Source of the DNA: Luteimonas marina
GTDB lineage: Bacteria > Pseudomonadota > Gammaproteobacteria > Xanthomonadales > Xanthomonadaceae
Length of the DNA stretch: 64,000 nucleotides
Direction of reading: 5' to 3'
Assembly: GCF_007859325.1 (NCBI RefSeq)
Contig: NZ_VOHK01000005.1
Coordinates: 186,001-250,000, forward strand
Part shown: piece after piece, positions 56,850-64,000 of the stretch
Layout of the letters: the number at the start of each line of letters is the position of its first letter
Numbering within the stretch: position 1 is the stretch's first letter
Notes under the pieces: generated by a model
Told to the model about the DNA's origin: nothing
The model's database searches: none
What the model saw: only the letters and a program-made list of their open reading frames with translations
Position numbers and translations under genes: made by a program

Positions 56850-57269
56850 GAGCATCACCGTGGCGCGGCCCCGGGCGAGCGGCGTGTCGCCGTGGCTGAT
56901 GCTGAAGGCGTACTGCTGGCTGGCCTCACCGGCGGCGAGCAGCTGCGCTTCGCATTCGATCGCCTGCGGCAGGTCGTCGATGCGGACGACGTGCAGGTGG
57001 ACATCGCGCAGGGCGACGAGCATGCCGGGCCGCGCGACGCCGCCGCCCGCCTGCGCGAGCAGGCCGCCGTGCACCGCCATCGCCTGGGCCCCGTATTCAC
57101 ACAGGTGCAGCGCGCGCAGCCCGCCGTCGCTGCGCAGCGGGTGCGCGGGATCGCGGTGGTTCGACGCGCGCAGGTGGATGCGCTGCGCATCCCAGGCCAG
57201 CACCTCGTCCCACAGGCACATCGCGTGCTTGTGCGGGACCAGCGCCTCGATGTCACCACGTCCGATCAT
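56841..57269 (-). CDS. 3-hydroxyacyl-ACP dehydratase-like hotdog protein
   Basis: This 142-residue hotdog-fold protein resembles ApeP/ApeI-type dehydratases of aryl-polyene clusters. Residues LVPHKHAMCLWDEVLAWD at 12-29 contain the conserved histidine, and LHLCEYGAQAMAVHGG near 63-78 holds the second catalytic residue. The start at 57269 (MIGRGDIEAL) is preferred over 57287. The C-terminal VMLGP and the TAG come from a palindromic repeat. It dehydrates the 3-hydroxyacyl intermediates after the FabG step. It lies 88 bases downstream of the deacetylase start-to-stop unit on the same strand. Confidence 0.83.
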   Translation of the reverse strand: MIGRGDIEALVPHKHAMCLWDEVLAWDAQRIHLRASNHRDPAHPLRSDGGLRALHLCEYGAQAMAVHGGLLAQAGGGVARPGMLVALRDVHLHVVRIDDLPQAIECEAQLLAAGEASQQYAFSISHGDTPLARGRATVMLGP

Positions 57270-57357
57270 GCCGCCCGACCCTTGCACCCATTTCCCATTG
57301 CAGGCGCGGCTTCAGCCGCGACCCGCGCAATATATGCACCCGTCTCGCCCGGAGTCG

Positions 57358-58128
57358 CTACGGGCGCGGCAGCACGGTGCGATAGCCCAATGCATCGAGC
57401 CGCTGCAGCAACTTCGCGACCATCTCGACGTTGCGGCCATGCGCGGCGCCCTCGTGCAGCAGCACGATCGCGCCGGGCGCCAGGCCCCGTTCGATCTTGC
57501 CGAGCACGCGCGCGACGTCGACGTCCACCGCGTCGAAGCCGCGCGCGCCCCAGGCCACGCGCGCGAGCCCCTCGTCGCGCAGCGGCGCCGAGACGAAGGG
57601 ATTGGCGTGCCCCACCACCGCGCGGAACCAGCGCGGCGTGGCGCCGGTGATCGCCGCCAGCTGGCGCTGGCAGCCCTCGACCTCGGCGCGCATGCGCCGC
57701 GGCCCCAGCGCCCAGAACCAGGCCTGCGGATGCGTGCGGCTGTGGTTGCCGATGCCGTGGCCACGCCGCGCGATCTCGCGCACGAGGTCGGGACGCGCCT
57801 GCGCGCGGTCGCCGACGAGGAAGAACGTCGCCTTCGCGCCGTGCGCATCGAGCAGGTCGAGGATCGCCGCGGTATCGCCGGAGGGGCCGTCGTCGATGGT
57901 CAGCCAGACCTCGCGCGCGCCGGTCGGCAGCCGCGACAGCACCGGCCCGTACAGCGCCGAGTTCGGCGCCAGCACGCCCCACCAGCAGACCGCGTGCGTG
58001 GCGAACATCAGCGGCAGCCCGAGCGGCCAGCCCCAGCGCCACCACGCCCACGCCACCAGCCCCTGCGACAGCAGCAGCAGGGGCAGCCAGGCATGCGGGC
58101 GGCGCGGCGGGCGGTGCGGGGTGTCCAT
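57358..58128 (-). CDS. Polysaccharide deacetylase-family protein of the pigment locus
   Basis: This 256-residue protein has two N-terminal hydrophobic stretches (about 12-32 and 33-52), then a NodB domain: VWLTIDDGPSGDTAAILDLL (motif TxDDGP with the metal and base aspartates) and RRGHGIGNHSRTHPQ (HxxxH metal pair). The third part is VAWGARGFDAVDVD. LLHEGA near the end is the last motif. Such enzymes remove N-acetyl or O-acetyl groups; the same family is found in xanthomonadin clusters. The first two hydrophobic parts suggest membrane anchoring. Confidence 0.87.
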   Translation of the reverse strand: MDTPHRPPRRPHAWLPLLLLSQGLVAWAWWRWGWPLGLPLMFATHAVCWWGVLAPNSALYGPVLSRLPTGAREVWLTIDDGPSGDTAAILDLLDAHGAKATFFLVGDRAQARPDLVREIARRGHGIGNHSRTHPQAWFWALGPRRMRAEVEGCQRQLAAITGATPRWFRAVVGHANPFVSAPLRDEGLARVAWGARGFDAVDVDVARVLGKIERGLAPGAIVLLHEGAAHGRNVEMVAKLLQRLDALGYRTVLPRP

Positions 58129-58227
58129 GCGCGGATGATGCCATCCCCCCCGCGCGCAACGCCGTGTTGCGGCCTTCGCCGGCACGATCGCGCTACCATG
58201 GTCGGCCCCGCTGCAAGGATCTTCGCC

Positions 58228-59154
58228 ATGTCCCTCGACCCCGCCCTGCGCGCCCGCATCGACGCGCTGCTGCAGGCCAACCGCGCCGTGCTGTTCATGA
58301 AGGGCGTGCCCGAGGCGCCGCAGTGCGGCTTCTCGGCCAAGGCGGTGTCCGCGCTGGAATCGCTCGGCGCCGACTACGCCCACGTCAACGTGCTGGCCGA
58401 TGCGGAGATCCGCGAGGGCATCAAGGCCTACGGCGACTGGCCGACGATCCCGCAGCTGTACGTCGACGGCGAACTGGTCGGCGGCAGCGACATCATCGGG
58501 CAGATGGTCAACAGCGGCGAACTGCACGCCGCGCTCGGCCTGGCCGCGCCCGACCGCACGCCACCGTCGATCACGATCACGCCGGCGGCGCTGGCGATGA
58601 TCCGCGGCGCGATCGACGACGCCGGCGGCGAGGTGGTGCTGCAGGTGGACATCGACCGCGGGTTCCGCACCCGCCTGAACCTGGCGCCGGCCGATGCCGA
58701 CGCCATTGCCCTCGACATCGAGGGCGTGCGCGTGCAGTTCGACGTCGCCGGCGCGCGCCGCGCGGAAGGCCTGACCATCGATTTCGCCGACGACATGCGC
58801 GGCAAGGGCCTGGTCATCGACAACCCGAACGCGCCGAAGCCGGTCGCGCAGCTGTCGCCGGCCGAGGTCGACGCGAAGGTCCGCGCCGGCGAGCTGCTGC
58901 TGGTCGACGTGCGCCCGCCGGAAGAGCGCGCGATCGCCTCGGTGTCGGTGCCGTTCCGGACCTTCGACGAGGGCCGCGAGGCCATCGAGGCGTTGCCGAA
59001 GGACACCGCGATCGCGTTCATGTGCCACGGCGGCGGCCGCAGCGGGCGCGCGGCGGAGGAATTCCGCGCGCTCGGCTTCGGCAACGTGCACAACGTCGAG
59101 GGCGGGATCGTGGCGTGGTCGCGGACCGTGGACGCGTCGATCCCGGAATACTGA
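58228..59154 (+). CDS. Monothiol glutaredoxin / IscA-like / rhodanese fusion
   Basis: This 308-residue protein has three domains. Residues 1-107 are a Grx4-type glutaredoxin with the CGFS motif (C33). Residues 115-205 have an IscA/HesB-like fold (ITPAALAMIRGAIDDAG, VVLQVDIDRGFRTRL), but the three cysteines of IscA are missing. Residues 212-308 are a rhodanese domain (LLLVDVRPPEERA, C266 in MCHGGGRSGRAAEEF). The family is annotated in Xanthomonadales as a Grx4 protein. It likely handles Fe-S clusters with glutathione in the cytosol; the IscA-like part probably does not bind metal. It is divergent from the deacetylase gene. Confidence 0.9.
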   Translation: MSLDPALRARIDALLQANRAVLFMKGVPEAPQCGFSAKAVSALESLGADYAHVNVLADAEIREGIKAYGDWPTIPQLYVDGELVGGSDIIGQMVNSGELHAALGLAAPDRTPPSITITPAALAMIRGAIDDAGGEVVLQVDIDRGFRTRLNLAPADADAIALDIEGVRVQFDVAGARRAEGLTIDFADDMRGKGLVIDNPNAPKPVAQLSPAEVDAKVRAGELLLVDVRPPEERAIASVSVPFRTFDEGREAIEALPKDTAIAFMCHGGGRSGRAAEEFRALGFGNVHNVEGGIVAWSRTVDASIPEY

Positions 59155-59160
59155 TGCCTC

Positions 59161-59240
59161 CGCGGGAGCGCCTTCAGGCGCGATGCTTCGAGCTGGCACG
59201 GGCACCGACGAACAGCATCGCGCCTGAAGGCGCTCCCACG
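59161..59240. repeat. Palindromic intergenic repeat, family D
   Basis: The arms GGGAGCGCCTTCAGGCGCGA and its complement match those at 18616-18695. It lies between the glutaredoxin and DUF924 genes, which converge. Confidence 0.9.
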
Positions 59241-59277
59241 GGGATCTGCGGTCACCGCGCCAAGAGGCGGCGCCGAA

Positions 59278-59805
59278 TCAGAACCCGCCGCCGGCGTCCA
59301 GCCACGCCTGCTCCTCCGGCGTGCTGACGCGCCCGAGCGCGCGGTTGCGGTGCGGGAAGCGTCCGAATTTCTCGATCACGTCGAGGTGCGCGCGGGCGTA
59401 CTTCGCGTAGCCGTCGTTGCCGAGCGCGTCGAACAGCGCGACCGAGCGCCGCTGGTCGCCCAGGTCCTCGGAGTGCTCGAACGGCAGGTACACGAACGCG
59501 CGCAGGTCCGCATCGACCTGCACGTCGAGCCCGCCGTCCACCGCGCGGCGCGCGTAGTGCAGCGCCAGCGGATCGGTCGCGAACGCGTGCGCGCTGCCGC
59601 GGAAGACGTTGCGCGGGATCTGGTCGAGCAGGATCAGCAGCGCCAGCGCGCCATCGGCGCTGTCCATCCAGTGCTCGTGCTCGCGGCGGGCAGCGGCGAA
59701 GTGCGCGTCGAGGAAGCGCTCGCGACAGGCGGCGTCGAAGGCCGCGCCGCCGTTGAACCATTTGTCGTAGCCGGCGTCGCGCCAGAAGTCGATGACTTGT
59801 CGCAT
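59278..59805 (-). CDS. DUF924 family protein
   Basis: This 175-residue cytosolic protein belongs to the DUF924 (tetratricopeptide-like helical) family. Signatures are VIDFWRDAGYDKWFNGGAAFD at 4-24, DGALALLILLDQIPRNVFRG, VYLPFEHSEDLGDQRRSVALFD and FGRFPHRNRALGRVSTPEEQAWL. Only the start is uncertain: 59805 (MRQVIDFW) or 59829. Function unknown. Confidence 0.87.
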   Translation of the reverse strand: MRQVIDFWRDAGYDKWFNGGAAFDAACRERFLDAHFAAARREHEHWMDSADGALALLILLDQIPRNVFRGSAHAFATDPLALHYARRAVDGGLDVQVDADLRAFVYLPFEHSEDLGDQRRSVALFDALGNDGYAKYARAHLDVIEKFGRFPHRNRALGRVSTPEEQAWLDAGGGF

Positions 59806-59879
59806 TTCCCGATTCCGTGGCCTTTCCATCGAGGATAGTCGATCGCCCGGGCAGGTGCCCATCCCGTGAAGCCTGAGTC

Positions 59880-59975
59880 GTCATCCCGGCGAAAGCCGGG
59901 ATCCATTTTGACGTTGATGTTTACCTGCTGCCCAACCACGAGAGCCAAATGGATCCCAGCTTTCGCTGGGATGAC
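59880..59975. repeat. Palindromic intergenic repeat, family A
   Basis: A 96-base copy with arms GTCATCCCGGCGAAAGCCGG and CCCAGCTTTCGCTGGGATGAC. It is upstream of the DUF924 gene and downstream of the AMP nucleosidase gene. Confidence 0.9.
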
Positions 59976-60013
59976 GGCATCGTCGTTACGACGGATCGCA
60001 AGGCGCGCCACCC

Positions 60014-60790
60014 CTACTCGTCGAACCGCAAATGCCGCACCGACTTCCCGTGCCGCCGGATCAGCCGCAGCGCCTCGATCCCGATCTGGATGTGGCGCTC
60101 GACGTACTCGGCGCTGACCTTCGCGTCCGAGGCCTCGGTCTTCACGCCCTCCGGGACCATCGGCTGGTCGCTGACCAGCAGCAACGCGCCCGAGGGAATG
60201 CGGTTGGCGAAGCCGGCGGCGAAGATCGTCGCCGTCTCCATGTCGATCGCCATGCAGCGCATCGCGCGCAGGCGCTCCTTGAAGGCGTCGTCGTGCTCCC
60301 AGACGCGGCGGTTGGTGGTGTAGACGGTGCCGGTCCAGTAGTCGTGGCCGAGGTCGCGGATCATGGTCGAGACCGCGCGCTGCAGCGCGAACGCGGGCAG
60401 CGCCGGCACTTCCGGCAGCAGGTAGTCGTTGGACGTGCCCTCGCCGCGGATCGCCGCGATCGGCAGCACCAGGTCGCCGAGCTGGTTCTTGCGCTTGAGC
60501 CCGCCGGCCTTGCCGAGGAACAGCACCGCCTTGGGCGAGATCGCCGACAGCAGGTCCATCATGGTCGCGGCGTTGGGGCTGCCCATGCCGAAATTGATCA
60601 TGGTGATGCCGTCGGCGGTGGCGCTGGGCATCGGCCGGTCGAGGCCGACGACCTCGGCGCCCGTCAGGCGGCTGAAGTGGCCGACGTAGCCGCCGAAGTT
60701 GGTCAGCAGGATGTGTTCGCCGAAGCCGTCGAGCGGCACGCCGGTATAGCGCGGCAGCCAGTTTTCGACGATCTGTTCCTTCTCTTTCAT
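60014..60790 (-). CDS. amn: AMP nucleosidase (short, phosphorylase-type)
   Basis: This 258-residue enzyme splits AMP to adenine and ribose 5-phosphate. It contains only the catalytic nucleoside-phosphorylase-like part: ILLTNFGGYVGHFSRLTG at about 27-44, ITMINFGMGSPNAATMMDLL, AVLFLGKAGGLKRKNQLGDLVLP, and CMAIDMETATIFAAGFANRIP, where the glutamate binds ribose. Long Amn proteins have an N-terminal regulatory domain that is absent here. GGAGG is seven bases before the ATG at 60790. It is divergent from the amidohydrolase pair. Confidence 0.9.
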   Translation of the reverse strand: MKEKEQIVENWLPRYTGVPLDGFGEHILLTNFGGYVGHFSRLTGAEVVGLDRPMPSATADGITMINFGMGSPNAATMMDLLSAISPKAVLFLGKAGGLKRKNQLGDLVLPIAAIRGEGTSNDYLLPEVPALPAFALQRAVSTMIRDLGHDYWTGTVYTTNRRVWEHDDAFKERLRAMRCMAIDMETATIFAAGFANRIPSGALLLVSDQPMVPEGVKTEASDAKVSAEYVERHIQIGIEALRLIRRHGKSVRHLRFDE

Positions 60791-60895
60791 CGCGTCGCCT
60801 CCTTCCGCGCATTCTGTCACGCACCGTGACCTTTGGCGGCTTGGCGTTCCGGCGGCGAACCGTTACCGTCGCGGGATTCGTACGGGGAGACCGCC

Positions 60896-62283
<1,388 letters not shown>

Positions 62284-62287
<4 letters not shown>

Positions 62288-63705
62288 GCCGCCTTCACTC
62301 TCACTCGCACGCGCACCCGCCCTCGCAGCCGTCATCCCAGCGAAAGCTGGGATCCATCTGGCTCTTGTGGTCGAGGCCATTGGCGAAAGCATCAAAGTCA
62401 AAATGGATCCCGGCTTTCGCCGGGATGACGATGCTGTTGGCAGGATTGGCGTCATTCAGCGTCTTTGCGCAGGATGTGTTGATCCGCAACGCCACCGTCC
62501 ACACCGCGACCGACCGCGGCACGCTGCGCAACGCGGACGTACTGGTGCAGGGCGGCCGCATCGCCGCGATCGGCAGCGGCCTGTCCGCTGACGCGGCGCT
62601 GGTCATCGACGCGCAGGGCCGCCCGCTCACGCCGGCATTCTTCGGCGGCATCACCGGCATCGGCATCGAGGAAGTCTCGGGCGAGGCCTCGACCCGCGAC
62701 GTCTCGCTCGCGCTGGGCGAGGGCGCCAAGGACATCACGGTGCGTCCCGAGTTCGACGTCACCCTGGCCTACAACCCCGAATCGATCCTGCTGCCGGTCG
62801 CGCGTGTGGAGGGCATCGGCTTCACCCTGCTCACCGCCAGCAGCACCGCCGGCGGCTCGATCATCGGCGGCCAGGGCGCAGTGGTGCGGCTCGACGGCAG
62901 CCCCGACCCGAGCGGGCCGAAGGTGCTGTTCGTCGCGCTGGGCAGCGGTGCGTCGAACCTCTCCGGTTCCTCGCGCGCGGGACAGTGGATGCTGCTCGAC
63001 CAGCTCGTGGCCGAGGCCAACGGCCGCATGTCCGCGGATTCGGGCTTCGCCCTGCTCACGCCGGCCGGCCGCGCCACGCTGCAGCGCTACCTCGGCAACG
63101 GCGGCCGCATCGTGGTCGAGGTCGACCGCGCCGCCGACATCCGCCAGTTGCTGCGCTGGTCGCAGAAGCACGCGCTGAAGATCGCGATCTCCGGCGGCGC
63201 CGAGGCCTGGAAGCTCGCGCCGCAGATCGCCGCGGCGGGCGTGCCGGTGTTCCTCGACCCGCTGGTGAACCTGCCGGGCAACTTCGACCGCATCGGCGCC
63301 ACCCTGGAGAACGCGGCGCGACTGCGCGCGGCGGGCGTGCGCGTGGGCTTCACCCAATCGGGCGACGCCTCGCACAACGCGCGCAAGGTGCGCCAGCTGG
63401 CCGGCAACGCGGTGGCGAACGGGCTGCCGTGGGAGGACGGACTCGCCGGACTCACGCGCGTGCCCGCCGAAACCTTCGGCGTCGGCGACCGCCTCGGCAC
63501 GATCGCCGTCGGCAAGACCGCGGACCTGGTGCTGTGGAGCGGCGATCCACTGGACGTCGCCAACGTCGCCGAGCAGGTCTGGCTGGGCGGCCGCGCGATC
63601 CCGATGCGCTCGCGCCAGACCGAACTGCGCGACCGCTACCTGCGCGCGGAGCCGTCGGCCGAAGCCGGCGCGCTGCCGCGCGCGTATCCGGCACGGGTGG
63701 AGTAG
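62284..63705 (+). CDS. Amidohydrolase-like protein lacking HxH, repeat in leader
   Basis: This 473-residue protein has the amidohydrolase fold but lacks the metal-binding HxH: where the first enzyme has GLIDVHSHLG, it has AFFGGITGIG. The closing GKTADLVLWSGDPLDV is kept. So it may be a non-catalytic partner of the first protein. The N-terminus is odd: after MSRLHSHSHAHPPSQ, residues about 16-49 come from a 99-base family A repeat (QRKLGS... KWIPAFAGMT), then the hydrophobic LLAGLASFSVFAQ follows as signal-peptide core. The repeat has preserved the frame. A start at 62425 or 62431 would leave a leader without basic residues. It is translationally coupled to the first gene. Confidence 0.85.
62331..62429 (+). 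repeat. Family A repeat inside an amidohydrolase gene
   Basis: The 99-base element, with arms GTCATCCCAGCGAAAGCTGG and CCGGCTTTCGCCGGGATGAC, sits within the coding sequence of the second amidohydrolase. Its length is a multiple of three, and it is read in a frame with no stop. It is the only family A copy in this window located in a gene. Confidence 0.92.
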
Positions 63706-63788
63706 CCCGCGCCGGCGCCTTTCACGCTGCGCAAGCTACACTTCATGCGTCTCTCCGGAATGCACTGCGACCATCGACTGGAGGCACC

Positions 63789-64000
63789 ATGCGCATCGGA
63801 ATCGTCGTCGACTCGGCCTGCGACCTGCCGAAGGACTTCTTCGACAAGCACGACATCGTCATCCTGCCGGTCGCGGTGAAGATCCGCGACGCGGTGCTGG
63901 TCGACCAGCGCGACGAGGCGGCCACGCTGGCGTTCGTGCAGGAGCACGTCGCCGAACGCGGCCACGAGGCCGAGACCACGCCGTTCACCGTCGAGCAGAT
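63789..64000 (+). CDS. DegV family protein, N-terminal part
   Basis: Only the first 70 residues are in the window. MRIGIVVDSACDLPKDFF at residues 1-18 is the DegV start that forms the fatty-acid-binding domain. VILPVAVKIRD follows. DegV/FakB proteins bind fatty acids in the cytosol and serve fatty-acid kinase in Firmicutes; in proteobacteria the role is less clear. The ATG follows GGAGGCACC. The rest of the gene lies past the window. Confidence 0.85.
   Translation, partial: MRIGIVVDSACDLPKDFFDKHDIVILPVAVKIRDAVLVDQRDEAATLAFVQEHVAERGHEAETTPFTVEQ

Noticed and set aside
57305..57320. Small palindrome CGCGGCTTCAGCCGCG
   Set aside because: It is only a short hairpin between two genes, with no T-tract and no second arm. 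It could be a remnant of a family D-like element, but this cannot be supported.

Overview
The window is high-GC DNA (clearly above 60 % G+C by eye) that reads like a chromosome segment of a Xanthomonadales/Lysobacteraceae bacterium (Lysobacter, Luteimonas or a relative). The grounds are long Xanthomonas/Caulobacter-type TonB-dependent receptors (TBDRs) next to SapC, cupin-like and tryptophan-halogenase genes, an aryl-polyene (xanthomonadin-like) gene set, a DUF2782 lipoprotein beside polA, a Stenotrophomonas-type dipeptidyl peptidase IV, and dense short palindromic intergenic repeats. I see no rRNA, tRNA, phage, IS element or CRISPR array.

Layout. 1-3.9 kb: end of an RND efflux adaptor and its inner-membrane pump. 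4-5.7 kb: bioD, a free methionine sulfoxide reductase and a TfoX-like protein. 5.7-7.9 kb: a cobalamin riboswitch and a B12-type TBDR. 8.1-10.6 kb: phosphoglycolate phosphatase, DNA polymerase IV and a DUF421 membrane protein. 10.9-14.5 kb: a structured small RNA downstream of polA that looks like the Xanthomonas sRNA sX13, then polA and a DUF2782 lipoprotein. 14.6-20.9 kb: oxidoreductase, 6-phosphogluconate dehydrogenase, a LuxR-type regulator, an amidohydrolase remnant and uvrD.

21-28.8 kb: DUF6445 protein, flavin-dependent halogenase (TTG start), JmjC/cupin-like protein and SapC, lying downstream of a large TBDR but separated from it by a strong terminator. A perfect LacI-type operator (TGTTAGCGCTAACA) lies about 355 bases upstream of that TBDR. 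29.4-45 kb: a putative beta-glucan/beta-glucoside uptake and degradation locus: MFS sugar permease, TBDR plus cupin-like protein, LacI regulator, GH3 lipoprotein, GH30 hydrolase and another TBDR. Four promoter regions in it carry copies of a second operator, TGACAACGNTGTCA, most of them overlapping a TTGACA -35 box. This can be read as one regulon controlled by the LacI protein encoded in its middle.

45-48.2 kb: a GST-like oxidoreductase and dipeptidyl peptidase IV. 48.3-58.1 kb: two converging arms of an incomplete aryl-polyene pigment cluster (ketosynthase, chain-length factor, glycosyltransferase, halogenase on +; ketoreductase, dehydratase, deacetylase on -), with an antiporter and two unrelated small genes between them. 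No acyl carrier protein, ligase, acyltransferase or exporter is present here. 58.2-64 kb: a glutaredoxin/IscA-like/rhodanese fusion, DUF924 protein, AMP nucleosidase, two tandem amidohydrolases (the second without the metal-binding HxH and with a palindromic repeat inserted in frame in its signal-peptide region), and the start of a DegV protein.

Several families of inverted repeats (65-120 bases) sit mostly at 3' ends and in convergent gaps. Three have entered coding DNA: the amidohydrolase leader, the stop codon of the dehydratase, and possibly the polA linker. The best candidates for new biology are the TBDR/SapC/cupin/halogenase/DUF6445 set, the LacI regulon, the polA-linked sRNA and the coding-sequence repeats.
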